Assembly (NCBI GenBank): GCA_963377175.1
Contig: CAUJNA010003785.1
Span: 86,001 to 150,000 of the forward strand
Reading direction: 5' to 3'
DNA from: Effrenium voratum
Taxonomy: Eukaryota > Sar > Dinophyceae > Suessiales > Symbiodiniaceae
DNA: 64,000 bases
Below the pieces are notes generated by a model that ran no database searches, was not told where the DNA came from, and worked only from the letters and a program-made list of their open reading frames with translations. Below, one piece after another: positions 9,915 to 20,395 of the stretch; the first letter of the stretch is position 1; every line of letters starts with the position of its first letter. The position numbers and the translations under genes are program-made.

Positions 9915-11796
9915 AATTTGGCATCTGCTCTTGAATACTCTGGATTGGGACATGTGTTAGTTTTGGAATCAGCATCGATGGTCCACATATTCCAATTGGT
10001 GTGCACAGGTGTGCGAGATCAAAACGATAAAGTTGATCGCTCTCTTCCCGAGTTGAAACGACGCGCCAAACGTCGCTTTCACGATAGCCATAAGCTTGGT
10101 TTGCTTCTACGCTGAGAGCCTTGCTGGTGGTGGTGCGAAACAAACTGCAGCAGCATTCGCGGTCCAATCCAGCCACTGGCAGTTCGATCCGGTGCAAACT
10201 GTTCTACGCGCATGGAAGCGTCTGATGTTAGGCAAGCTTGAGTAAAAGCATGGGACCACTGATGGCCAAATTTGCTTCTGATAAATTGAGAATGGCTCTG
10301 AAACTGGCACGGAGTTTAGAGACCACCATTGATGGCCAGTGTACCATGAATTGCCACCTTGATATTGCTAGGGACGGCCAAATTTTACCACAAACAGTCA
10401 AAATGGTGTTCAAAACGATGAAATGCTAAACATTCCAGAACTCTTGGCTGGAACTAGGACCCCATCAGAAAATTAGATATGTTTGGCCTGGTTAGTGGAA
10501 AACAAAGGGGGCCCCAAAAAATGCCAAAAAAATAAAAAGAGGGGGACTAATTCTGGGAAGAACTATAGCCAGACTTTGAGATGTGTTCCTAGGCTCCCTT
10601 TTGGCAGCCAGGCGGCCCAAACCGTTTTCTCTGCAAACTCGCCCTCGAAAGCACAAGGCAAGACCACGCTGAAACTCTTCCTGAGCTGTCGACAGCTTGC
10701 GCCAAGCGCAGAAATCAAGAGCATGCTGAGCAAAGCACGCAAAACCAACAAGAAACCTCTTCGCAGCTAGAAAACCAGACCAAACCATCATTCACCCGAA
10801 GCCAAGCAACACAGACACAAAGTAAGAGTTTGGGATGAACACCGTGCACAGACTGCAAGCAAGCCCCTTGTGGATGCACAAGGAAAGAAGGCACTTGATC
10901 ACAAACGTCGCCTCCCACCTGTCCACATCAATCATCAACAAACAAAAGAAACATTACCGTGGAAAAACCTTCCAATATGCACCCATGCACTTCAAACCAC
11001 CAGACCCCCACCGTCACCACCCTTTTGCGGAGCCCCAAAGATCAGAAATGCAGGGCTCGACCATGTTTAGTGGAGTCAAAAACAGAAAGAAACTTGAAGG
11101 GTGGGTGAGCCACTAGCGAATCATAGTAGATTACTATGGAACCCTTTCTTCCATACCCCCTTCCCAAAGAGGAACAAAGGGGCGCCACCGAACAGATGTG
11201 CCGCTTTATGTGGCAGGCCTTTGGTGAGCATCATGCAGAGAATGGCGTCCTTTTAGTTTCCGTTTAAAACCACAACAAAACAAGGGGTACCAACTCAAAC
11301 AACAGACGCAACCAAATAAAATGGTCCGTCCTAAAACGGCCACCAACGCGTTTTCTTTTTTGCTTCCCTCCAACAAACACACGATTTGCACACGTTGCCC
11401 CAACCCGCCGCCGTGTCACCATCAGCACCGCTGTTTTCCGTATGTTGGGTGGGTGAAGTTGCATGCTGCAGTAACTGTGATCTTATCATTCACTCAATTT
11501 CCTGGACCCTTGCTGTGGAAATTATGCGGTTCGGAGGTGCTGGATCACTTTCGAAAGGAGACGGTCAGCTCCAATGACACCCAGCTCGACAACGTTGTCG
11601 TCAAGGCGGCGGGGATCCGTAGCACTGGCATTGGCGCTTGCTAGTTTGCAGATGGAATGTTAGCACCTGGTACTGTCAGAACCAAGGCTGCCACGGCGTC
11701 CCGATGTCAAGCTCGTGGAATTCCATAGGTTTAGCGTACCTGACAGAGATGCGCAACGCCCATATCAGGGCGAATGATCTAGTTTTTTGTCCAACG

Positions 11797-12070
11797 TGGC
11801 GCGGGGCCTCCTTCGAAAGCGGCAGAATTTCGACTGGCATTGGTGGCAGACGATGACCGGGCAGAGTTTGACGAAGATGGCAACTTGCTCGCGCCTTCAA
11901 CTCACGAGAGATCGGTTGCGACCATGCTGAGAAGTCGGTCACGCTGCTGTTGCCAGCGGGCAAGACTGACATTGAAACCAAAGGTGTCAAGCGAAAGGTG
12001 AAAATCCTGGCTCGGTTGTCCATGAAAGCCGCAACACAAGCAGGAACACGGGCCAGGTGTGGGATGTAAG
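11797..12070 (+). pseudogene. Possible broken coding fragment, strand unsure
   Basis: A plus frame reads EFRLALVADDDRAEFDEDGN followed by LLAPSTHE. After a 2-nt shift at a GAGAGA run, another frame continues with AEKSVTLLLPAGKTDIETKG and VKRKVKILARL to a TAA near 12070. The two halves look like one protein split by a GA insertion. Against this, the minus strand is also open for 142 codons here. No family recognised. Confidence 0.28.
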
Positions 12071-12499
12071 GGCCATCGAAAGTATTGCTCGCCGCGTTCT
12101 TCAACCAGCAGTGGTGATGAATTTAGAGACGAAGAAATGCATTTGACCAGTGGCTGCAGCTGCTGAGAAGCCCCACTGAGATGGCTACGAAGTGTGGTTG
12201 GCGTTGGGTTTGTGCAGATGCGCCTGTCAAATTCATCCATGATGTGAATGGCATACCTTGCAGAGCTTCCGCGTGCGTAAGTGCATGCCATATATGCTAG
12301 CTGGCTTCCATACGACTTGGATCCGTAACAAGAGCTGGGCGAACAGCTGCAGCAACCCCGGGTCCCCAGATGCACACGACTTGAACGGTTCCAAGTCAGT
12401 GTCCAAGATGGAGCAGTGCCAAATCATGATTGGCCGATGGTGCAACCGTAATACACCTCCCATCCCATGTGAACATGCGTCACACAGTAACATATGTCA

Positions 12500-13700
12500 A
12501 CAGGTCAGGCGCATTGAGTATGTATCGGTGACGTAGCCTTCAAGATGCTCTGCCAACCGTGCACTGGTTGTGCTTGAAAGCACAACACCCGGCTTTCCTT
12601 GTGCGAACCGGAAGCAGAACTCGTTCCCGTCTTGGTCCGTGATGCAGTGCCCCACTTGCGCGGGTGGCCCCCCTGTGCTCCTCCCTCGGCCTGCGGCGTC
12701 TTCGGCGGCCTTGCTTGTGTAGGGGTCGGCGCTGGTGCACTTGCTTGACCTTGACCTTGTCCACGGCTTGGACTTCTGCACGGCTATCTCCCTTCCATCT
12801 CTTGCCAAGAAATTCTGAGCTTCACGGGTGACATGGTTTCTTCCACTGTTCTTTATCTCTTTCAGCTCATCCAACCCAAGGTTGATTATCAGCAGCCTGC
12901 TTTCTGCTGCCTTGGTCAGGGAGCGGCGGTGCCAGCACTTGGGCACAACATCGGTCTTCGGCCTGCAGAAAGAGCTCCAGGTGCGCAGGTGTAGCAACAG
13001 GGCTGCCACTTGTCGGGTGCTTCAGCATGAACAACAATGACCTGTAGACACGCCAGCAAGCAGTCCACGCCGTGTAGTGCCGCCGGCCTTACTTCAAGCG
13101 CACGAAGCGCGCCATCTTGCTGAAATGTCCACGCCGTTGCTTTCATCTGCTTTTGGCCTCGCCAAGCAGCACCACTCTCTGGTACATCAAGGCAATCTGT
13201 TCCGGCGTAGGCGGTCGGGTTCTGTGAGGCCATGCGATTTGCATATGCCTGATCCAACTCTGATCTTCCCAGCAACGATGCTTCAGCCTCGTCCAACTGG
13301 TCCAGGACATGGGGCAACTTCACCTTCTTGGGCGCAGGTGAAGTCTGAGCTTCTTCGTGGAGTGGGTCCGCCACACGCCTTTCGAGCTGCACCAACCCAA
13401 CTTACTCGGATTGACTCCGCCAGGCTCAATTTGCGAGCAGCTGCACCAGTGACGGAGATCCTGGCCCTTTGCATCGCTGCCTTCAAACCACTCTTTGGGG
13501 AGGCTGGCCAACAGGCGAATGTGCTGCATCCCACCAAGCGAGTCGATCACATTCCACACGGTAGGTAGGCCAACCCAAGCCACAAGGTCGCTCGGCGAAC
13601 TGAACCCAACTGTCGACTGACAGCAGGACCGCTTAGCACTCCTCACCGAAAGCACCGGCCATGCCACAACAGCCAACCGCAAACGAAGCCGCAGACCCAA
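12500..13700 (-). pseudogene. Dinoflagellate-type retroelement gag-like ORF, frameshifted
   Basis: Three overlapping minus-strand frames read as one protein. At 13610-13400: SPSDLVAWVGLP, then a helical region with LLASLPKEWFEG. At 13340-13010: KKVKLPHVLDQLDEAEASLL and the following helices. At 13009-12500: a basic linker and HCITDQDGNEFCFRFAQG. After a one-base shift near 12590 the frame gives GCCAFKHNQC, completing a C...C...H...C knuckle. I recognise this order (leucine-rich start, KxKLxxVLDQ block, zinc-knuckle FCFRF) from abundant retroelement proteins of dinoflagellates. No intact protease, integrase or reverse transcriptase follows towards 11.9 kb. It is an old, inactive insertion. Neighbours are genes on the same strand. 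Confidence 0.62.
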
Positions 13701-14023
13701 GGCGTCATGAACTTAATACCCAAGCATCTTGAGCAAAATGGCACAGTTGCCACTCTGACTTTCTGACTGCACAGCTGTCATCAAGATTCAAGCACCATAC
13801 AAGTGCAACATCTGCAACATCTCTATTTTTACTTCGTATCAGTTGATACTCCACCAACATGTTGAGTAAGCCCAACCCCACCCATGTGGCTTTGTCTCAA
13901 AATACCGGGACCACCCCCCCGCTGGCACAAAGAACAGGTGGTTTCCCTTTTGGCCTTCTCTTGAAACCAACAGCCTCCAAAAACGCAGCCCCATAAATGG
14001 GGAAGCCTACCGTTTCCTCTTCT

Positions 14024-14098
14024 AGGTCCTCCAGTAGAGAGGTTGGAATAAGGGTACCCTTTTTCCCTGTAGTCTATTTTAGTAGGGTCCCGACTCCT
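14024..14098. repeat. Dispersed element, family D copy 1
   Basis: Contains TCCTCCAGTAGAGAGGTT, GAATAAGGGTACC, CTGTAGTCTATTTTAGTAGG, then a C-rich and A-rich tail. Copies lie at 17943-18012, 21332-21424 and, truncated, 51065-51113. Confidence 0.7.
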
Positions 14099-14439
14099 CA
14101 CCCTCCCCCAAAAAAAGAGGAAACGGTAAAAGTTGGCACCAATCGCTGCACCAATCGTCTTGGTTTCCACTTACCCCAACGCCTTAAACCAACGCCTTAG
14201 CCGCCCGAAGGACCGACGGAGTCCGATGGCTAAGGACCAAGTCGCATGTCCACCGGGGCCTCCAGCTTGGGCGGCCGAGGCCGCCATCGCAGCGAGGCCA
14301 CCTCGAGCTCGAGCCGCGAGCCGCGAGTGATCCGAACCGCTGGAGTTGGCTCCCTTCTACTTCATAGAATATATATATATATATATGTTCCAGGCCGTGG
14401 ACGCCCCCCCCAACCCCCCCCCCCCCTGTGAAGGTGGGG

Positions 14440-14655
14440 TGGGTGGTGGGTGGTGGGGTGGTGGGGTGGTTGGGTGGTTGGGGTGTGGTTCGGAGTTGGT
14501 TTAGGCTTGGTGGGTTGGTTTAGGGTTGGTTCAGGGTTGGTTCAGGGTTGGCTTGCGGTGGGTTTCGGGTGGGTTTGGGGTTTGGGTTGATTTAGGCTTA
14601 GGGTTGGGGTTAAGGAGGGGTTGCAGGGTGGTTTGGTTTAGGGTAGGATGTTGCG
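14440..14655 (+). repeat. G/T-rich telomere-like minisatellite
   Basis: Irregular repeats of GGTTGGTTTAGGGTTGGTTC include several TTTAGGG units, the telomere repeat known for plants and dinoflagellates. A C-run lies just left, at about 14404-14427. Confidence 0.6.
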
Positions 14656-14799
14656 AGAGGTGCGGGGGTGTTGGTTCACGGGGTGAAAGGGGGAGTCTGG
14701 GACCGAAGCTGCAGGGCTCACACGGTACTGGACAGCATCCCCAGCATTGCCAGCATCATCCCCAAGATGCGGATGATGCGGGGGAGTGGGGGGACCATA

Positions 14800-14970
14800 C
14801 CATTGGGGGGGGGGGGGGGGGTACGTGGCCCAGGGACTGGTACATATATATATATATGTATGCTTGTATATACACACCTATGTATATGTATATATCTTGT
14901 ATATATATATATATACACTATAGAATCTATATACACCAGCTCGCTCTCTCTCTCTCTCTCTCTCTCTATC
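14800..14970. repeat. Compound microsatellite: poly-G, (TA)n and (TC)n
   Basis: A G run ends at about 14821, TA/GT runs lie around 14845-14930, and a pure TC run at about 14943-14968. Confidence 0.8.
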
Positions 14971-15448
14971 ATGTTGATATCCCAGTATATACGCACTTCC
15001 TAAGTGACAGAAATAACGGGATTCTTGCGAAGCGATTTGCACCATGACATGTGCAGGGGTCCCTTAAATGGTCGACCCCTCAGCAAATGTTCTAGGGTTC
15101 TTGAATTCCCCAAAATGGTGAAACAACAAGCCCAAGCCGAGTTTACTCCTGTAATGGGTGCAAGGCATTTGTGAGTGTCGAGACATGCCAAAGATAGTGC
15201 CAGGATGAAGGAAGATGTGGATGGTTTAACATCGCAAAACAAGAAGTGGAAGGCAATCAAAATCATAATGCAAAGAAGGAGAACACCAAAAATCACACAC
15301 AGAATCCAAAGAAGAACGAATCATGCCAGATGAGCAAGGGGAACAAGAAGAACAGCCAGGGTCATAAGATCAATCAGACAAAACGACGGGCAAACACCAA
15401 AACGGAGGGCACAGCGCTTCCACAGAGCGTCGCATGCGTTTCCGTTGC

Positions 15449-15499
15449 CTGCTCCGCCGCGGAGCGCCGCGAGCCGGAGCCGGAGCCGGAGGAGATCAC
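15449..15499 (-). CDS. Putative exon, VISSGSGSGSRRSAAEQ
   Basis: This 51-nt GC-rich block follows the acceptor ATCAACCCCCAG|G and is followed by a GC donor (GAGCAG|GC). It encodes 17 residues: a Ser/Gly linker and a basic turn, phase 0 at both ends. That fits the phase-0 end of the exon at 17180-17287. The acceptor AG is the tip of a family E element, so this exon may border a mobile-element-derived intron end. Confidence 0.45.
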
Positions 15500-15636
15500 C
15501 TGGGGGTTGATTCCTTTTCCATTCTTTTCAACCATCGTTCTTTTCAAAAAACCAGCGGTTTTCCCGGGGTTTTTGGTGGTTTTCTAGAAAGAAGGATCCC
15601 TGGGTTAAGAATGGAAATGGAAGCTACCCTTGGGCA
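15500..15636 (-). mobile_element. Introner-like element, family E copy 1
   Basis: It shares with 21642-21777 the blocks GGGGTTGATTCC, CCATTCTTTTCAACCATCGT, TTTTCCC-GGGTTT and CTAGAAAG..GGATCCC. On the minus strand it ends AATCAACCCCCAG, exactly at the predicted 3' splice site of the exon at 15499. Its other end carries AAGGGTAGCTTCC. No clean target-site duplication remains. Confidence 0.65.
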
Positions 15637-15639
15637 GGG

Positions 15640-15777
15640 GTTGCCATTTGGCGCTGGGTCAGAACCGTTTTGGGATCCCATTTTGGTTGGTAGGTGCACC
15701 ACCCATTTTAGAACCTATTTTAGTGGTTGGATTGGGATGTTCACCGGGGGTACGGGATTTTGACCCATGGCCATTAT
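15640..15777 (+). mobile_element. Dispersed TIR element, family C copy 1
   Basis: Blocks GTTTTGGGATCCCATTTTGG, AACCTATTTTAGTGGTTGGA, TTGGGATGTTCACCGGGGGT and TTTTGACCCATGGCC are shared with 17400-17515, 22077-22199 (inverted) and 32160-32425. Confidence 0.7.
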
Positions 15778-15779
15778 TT

Positions 15780-15923
15780 GAGTCACAATCAAAACCCGGT
15801 AGCAAAATGGTCTACCCGGAGTCTACCCAGAACCATGTATAGAATTAAGAAGGCGGCCGCAACTATTTCTGGCTGGGACTGCCCCTTACTAACCTTCAAC
15901 TACCCGGGTTTTGATTGTGGCTC
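15780..15923. mobile_element. MITE-like element, family G copy 1 (144 bp, TSD ATTT)
   Basis: The left end GAGTCACAATCAAAACCCGG is matched by the inverse of the right end, CCGGGTTTTGATTGTGGCTC. The element is flanked by ATTT on both sides. The interior has AAGAAGGCGGCCGCA and GGCTGGGA, shared with 61070-61202. The 19-bp ATTTGGCGCTGGGTCAGAA just after it also occurs at 15648, so several insertions are stacked here. Confidence 0.78.
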
Positions 15924-16037
15924 ATTTGGCGCTGGGTCAGAAATAGGTAAAACGGCTTGCCCCTGTAAATAATATGCGGTCCAATTCCTGGTCGCTTAAT
16001 TTTGGTACATATGTATTTGAGGGGCTGACGAAGTGTT

Positions 16038-16814
16038 ATGCTTATTGCAGTCAGTACGAATACTGAAATTGATTTAATCTCTCACTACTTGTTCTGGACT
16101 CAAGTTGAAGCGCTTTGCAGCAAGGTGGTTGAGATCAGAGGGGGACCCTCACGTTTTGCAGAGAACACTTCGTGTTGCTCCTGTTCGAGCAACTGCGTCT
16201 TGTGTTTCCAGCACATTCAAGCTAGAATGAAAATCGGAAACTGGTTTAGTACAAGTGTAGCATTCCAAGTCCGCTTTGACGCGTGCACTTTGGCAGCTCG
16301 TCGAAACTTCCAAAATGACGTATCCACATCCTTACAAGCCTCACCCAAGGAAGCTCAGTTCAACATGGCAACCGAAGCTGGATCTGAGACGGGGGGTTCC
16401 ACGTGTGTATTGGCCTTGAAATCCTATGGGGAAAATTTGAAGGTCCATGGAGTTTACATGCGTTTCCGGCTGATGCTTCCGTGTGCAAGGAATGCAAACA
16501 GCAGCCTGCTGAAACTATTGCTTGCTTCAGGAAAATACGTCTGCTCTGCTATGAACATGGGCCGTCCCTATGAATACTTTGTAACTTCAACGGCATTTTG
16601 TTGGTCAACAAAAAGGAAACACCTCATTTCCGGCAACTTGATGGCCCATGAAGTGTTTCGTCTTTCGTCGCGGGGTCACAAAGGTCCTGTGCAGGAAAAG
16701 ACAACTGGAAGCATCCGCAGCCGAAAAAAAAATCCCTCTCAGTGGGTGCCCAACAGCCCTGGCCAGAACTCATTCTCCGGAACGGGCAGTCGCTCACTTG
16801 GGACAAAAACCTGA
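16038..16814 (+). CDS. Unsupported 258-codon open frame
   Basis: An ATG-started frame runs 258 codons without a stop, long for this composition. It shows no domain, is rich in Ser, Cys and Lys, and lacks the high third-position GC of the credible exons. It lies on the opposite strand to them. I report it only because of its length; chance is the better explanation. Confidence 0.18.
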   Translation: MLIAVSTNTEIDLISHYLFWTQVEALCSKVVEIRGGPSRFAENTSCCSCSSNCVLCFQHIQARMKIGNWFSTSVAFQVRFDACTLAARRNFQNDVSTSLQASPKEAQFNMATEAGSETGGSTCVLALKSYGENLKVHGVYMRFRLMLPCARNANSSLLKLLLASGKYVCSAMNMGRPYEYFVTSTAFCWSTKRKHLISGNLMAHEVFRLSSRGHKGPVQEKTTGSIRSRKKNPSQWVPNSPGQNSFSGTGSRSLGTKT

Positions 16815-17179
16815 ACACGACGACAAACAAAGCAATTCCGAAAACGTGTCAATGTAGTGCCCAAGCGCCAAACCACCCACGCAATGGTGTTTTAAGGGGC
16901 AGTGCTCGTCAGGCAAGCGGATAATAACCATGGTTCCAAACCGCAAAGCCATAGTTATCGTCTCCTTTCAGTGGGCTTTCTCACCAACCTTACTCTCACC
17001 ACTTACCCCACGTACCTTGCCCGGTTTCCGATCCCCCGCTAAAAGCTTTTAACTTTTAGTGGGTGAAATTCGGAACTACCACCAAACCCTAAGAGGCTAA
17101 AAAGCTAAGGAACCGGATGGCTGGGAGCCACCAAGGTACCGAATCCATCGCCAATTTCGTCTCTTCTGCCGCCTCCCGC

Positions 17180-17287
17180 CTGGCGGTGCTCGTTGAGCGC
17201 CTTGTGCTGCGCCAGGTGCAGCACCGCGGGGGAGAAGTCCGCGCTGGACTGCAGCACCTGCGCGTAGGCCACGCTGAGCAGCAGCAC
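17180..17287 (-). CDS. Putative exon, VLLLSVAYAQVLQSSADFSP...NEHRQ
   Basis: This 108-nt block has almost every codon ending in G or C. It lies between a CCCCAG|G acceptor and a CGCCAG|GC donor, and encodes 36 residues, phase 0 at both ends. It reads as an amphipathic or hydrophobic helix followed by HLAQHKALNEHR. Function unknown. The phases fit exons at 21501-21563 (upstream) and 15449-15499 (downstream). Confidence 0.55.
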
Positions 17288-17399
17288 CTGGGGCAAACAA
17301 ATCCGGACACGAACTCAAAGGAAAATCCAGACCCCTGAAATGTGAGAACCCGGACAGAATAACATATATGGCTGTTGGTCAAAACCAATGGTACCATTT

Positions 17400-17515
17400 T
17401 GGGGCAGGTGCACCACCCATTTTGGTCGATTTTAGTGGGGATTGGGATGTTTGGTCTATTTTAGTGGGGATTGGGATGTTCACTGGGGGTACGGGATTTT
17501 GACCCATGGCCATAT
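17400..17515 (+). mobile_element. Dispersed element, family C copy 2
   Basis: Carries GATTTTAGTGGGGATTGGGA twice in tandem, then GTTCACTGGGGGTACGGGAT and TTTTGACCCATGGCC, running directly into a TA microsatellite. Confidence 0.7.
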
Positions 17516-17942
17516 ATATATATATATTATGGAAGAATTCTTGCATGAGTTGATACGATTGCCTGTTTGCCACCCCGCGCCCCCTACTTAACATTGTGTT
17601 GCGACAGGCAAAGAAGGTCGTAGGTAGCCAATGACAGAAGGCTTGCTTGACCCAACAACTTGGCCAAACTGAGCACCGCTGTTAAAGCGGGGGGCGAGGG
17701 GTTCTGCCATCCGACTGGCATAGAGGCTGCATTTGGCCGCTTGCGGAGTCGTTTTGGCGCCACTCAGTCAGACCCGCCAATGCAACTGTTGGAGGTCCCA
17801 AGGTCTGAGAAGAGGCGTGCAGAGGCGTCAAGCATTGCCCGGTGGCCACTTTTTTCACAGACGCTGGACACATACCGTATGGTCTCAACGCATTTGTGCA
17901 GGAAAGCACGCAGGCTGACTCGCAAGTGCAGCCAGGTCCCCA

Positions 17943-18012
17943 GTTAGAATAAGGGTGCCCTTGTTTCTGTAGTCTGTTTTTAGTCGGGGAACCCTCCCAA
18001 CCAAAAAAGGGG
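17943..18012. repeat. Dispersed element, family D copy 2
   Basis: AGAATAAGGGTGCCCTT, CTGTAGTCTG, TTTAGTCGGGGAACCCTCCC and AACCAAAAAAGGGG match copies 1 and 3. Confidence 0.65.
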
Positions 18013-18139
18013 TGGGGGACCTAGGCAGCGCGTGATGCATCCTTTGTTGGCCAATGGGAACTCTGCCAGCGGGAGACCACCCAGTTTCGAACAAAGAGCT
18101 CACACTCCAAACTCAGAAGCCGCCTCCCCTGGTCTCCTT

Positions 18140-18335
18140 TGGTCCACCCACCAACTCCCCAACCACCCACCAACCCCCCAACCCCCCAACCCCCCAACCC
18201 CCCAACCCCCCACCCCCCAACCCACCAACCCCTGCAACCCTACCAATTCACCAACCCACCAACCCACAAAGCCACCCCAACCCACCAACCCCCCATCAAC
18301 CCTCCCCCTCACCCCCCCCCCTCACCCCGCCGTCA
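18140..18335 (+). repeat. C-rich (AACCCCCC)n tract
   Basis: Tandem CCAACCCC/CCAACCCACC units run directly into the GC-rich block at 18336. On the plus strand they would serve as a long polypyrimidine-like tract. Confidence 0.8.
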
Positions 18336-18452
18336 CGATGAAGGTGACCAGCACGGCGATCCGTGGCGAGGGCACCGCGGCGGAGATCACCGTGCCGCAG
18401 GCCGCGGAGACCAACACCATCCTTCGCTCGCTCCGGGCGGAGCTTCCCACAT
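18336..18452. CDS. Exon-like GC-rich block, strand unresolved
   Basis: Plus reading, after GATGAAG|G: VTSTAIRGEGTAAEITVPQA followed by AETNTILRSLRAELP, very high GC3. Minus reading, after CGAAG|G: MVLVSAACGTVISAAVPSPR followed by IAVLVTFI before a GT donor, hydrophobic like a membrane helix and also very high GC3. All other credible exons are minus, but the C-rich tract on the left favours plus. No family match. Confidence 0.4.
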
Positions 18453-18769
18453 CCAAAAAAGCAGGCAAAAACCTGGAGACCAAACGGGGTCAACCAAATG
18501 GCCGGAAATTTTAGGGGGGGCTTGGACCAAAAACCAGAAACCACCCTTCACAGAAGGGTGGGTTCTTCCAAGTGGAAACTCGGGAACCCCTCCACGAAAG
18601 GTTGACCCGGTCACCTCGCTCCAGCCGAGAAGCTTCCAGTCTCCAGCTGCCCCATCGCCCTCCGGCTGCAGTAGGCCCACCTGCGGCCCAGGACAGGCGG
18701 GTGACACTAAATGGGCTTTGTTTTTGTTTGAGGGTACCTTTTTTTGATTATGTTGAACGAAGTTGAACG

Positions 18770-20000
18770 AAAACCAAAAGGAACACCACCATGTTGGGGT
18801 AGCCTGAATGTGTCATGGGCGCCCGCAATTCGGGCGCCGCCATGTTGGCAGTGTGGGCGCCAGTTTGTGCGTCGTTTTTGAGGCAATGCTCGGGGGGTTC
18901 TTCACAAGGGTGGTGTTCAACGTCTACCTGCGGCCATGGGGCCATACCCATAATCTTGGTGGAATGACACCCCAATAATTTTGGGGCTGAACCGGTTTGA
19001 CCGTTGATATGGCACCACATGTTCCGCAGTATGGACGCTGTGCAGCATTGTGAGGGAGCTCTTCTTTGTGTTTGTTTTGAAGGGAAGCCAAATGCAAAGT
19101 ACACATGTTGATTGTCCCCTGAATTTTGAGGCAAAGCCGATCAGGTTCTAAGAAATCAAGCTCTAGGATAGTACATGATTGTCCTTTGGTACAAGCTCGA
19201 AGCCATTTGTTAGAACCGGTTGCGGTTTTTTGGAATCGAACCGAATTGAAGAATGTGAGTTGGAATTCTCCAAAACAGCTATGCGTCTTCTCAGAAAGAT
19301 TGCTCCCAAAGTCCCGGGCTGCTAACACTATTCCTTTCAAAGGTTACCAAAAAAAAATAGAGCCTTTACACACCTGAAACAGAAAACTGTATTCTCTATC
19401 ATGGGTGAGGTCGCCCCCCAATAGCACCCCCCAATAGCAATTGCCATAGCGCATGCACCCCCAGCAAAGGAACCGCCGAGCTGCTAGCAGCGGCAGAAGC
19501 AGCTGCGGCAGCAGCCGCAGCAGCAACGCCACTGCAAGCTGACCCGGACTCTTCCGCTTCATCGCTCGGAAAAGCGCTCGGCCCGGGGCAGTGGCGAAGC
19601 GGGTCTGACGTTGATCCCTTCATGACTCTGATGGCGATGATTGGCAGGATTTCCTCTTTCAGGGCCTTGCCCCCGGAACGAATAACACCGCTGTGTGTGT
19701 GTGTGTGTGTGCGTCGTATAGTTCCTGTTCAACACCGGGCCGCAAAAAAGCAACTGCCTCACATGGCCTTGGTTTGCTGTCATCGGCATCTTTAGGGCTG
19801 GACAGTTGGCCCAGCTGCAGTTGTTGCCTGACACTTCCCCCAATGCTTCTAGGCATGCCATTTTATAACTAACCAAGTATGTAGTGGTACCAACCAGCTA
19901 GCTGAGAAGAAGCTGGTCCACCAGATCACGGGGTTGCCCTCTGACCTCCGTCTTACCAGAAACAACACGTGAAGCTCTTGGCTTTTTTCATCGCTTGGTC
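18770..20000. other. Intronic or intergenic, no gene recognised
   Basis: Mixed unique sequence. A GCx-rich stretch at 19470-19540 gives an Ala run on the minus strand, but lacks splice sites and the GC3 bias of true exons. A TG run lies at about 19694-19711. Confidence 0.4.
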
Positions 20001-20107
20001 CTTGGCGTTCCGTGTCAGCTTTCCATGTCAGCGTCATCAAAACTCGCCGGCATCTCTTTGCCGAGTGCCTTGGGCCCAATGAAAACTGCCCCTCGGCCAC
20101 TCGCCTT

Positions 20108-20395
20108 TCAACTGGGGCGCCTTGGCGCCTTGTAGATCTGGACCGAGTTGCGCAAGTGAGACGGGGGCAAGGGATCCGGCACCATGACGTAAAATGTGTG
20201 AGGTGGGTGTACTGTACTGCCAAATGCGCGGATCATTTCTCTGTAAACTTCCATGATTGCTGGAGGAAGGGTATCCCAGCATTGCGTCCCCTTGTATGTG
20301 TCGGTGGTGTTGCTTGGTGGGGCTACGTCAGCTTCTGCCCCTTTTTTAAAGAATCTCGGAACCCGGAAAAAAAGAAACGGGAAAAGAAAAAACAT
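20108..20395 (-). CDS. Possible coding fragment of unknown function
   Basis: A minus frame reads TYKGTQCWDTLPPAIMEVYR, EMIRAFGSTVHPPHTFYVMV and PDPLPPSHLRNSVQIYK to a stop at 20108. Composition and hydrophobic patterning look protein-like. Other minus frames stay open to 19880, suggesting a frameshifted longer fragment, possibly of a retroelement. No motif is decisive. Confidence 0.33.
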   Translation of the reverse strand: MFFLFPFLFFRVPRFFKKGAEADVAPPSNTTDTYKGTQCWDTLPPAIMEVYREMIRAFGSTVHPPHTFYVMVPDPLPPSHLRNSVQIYKAPRRPS

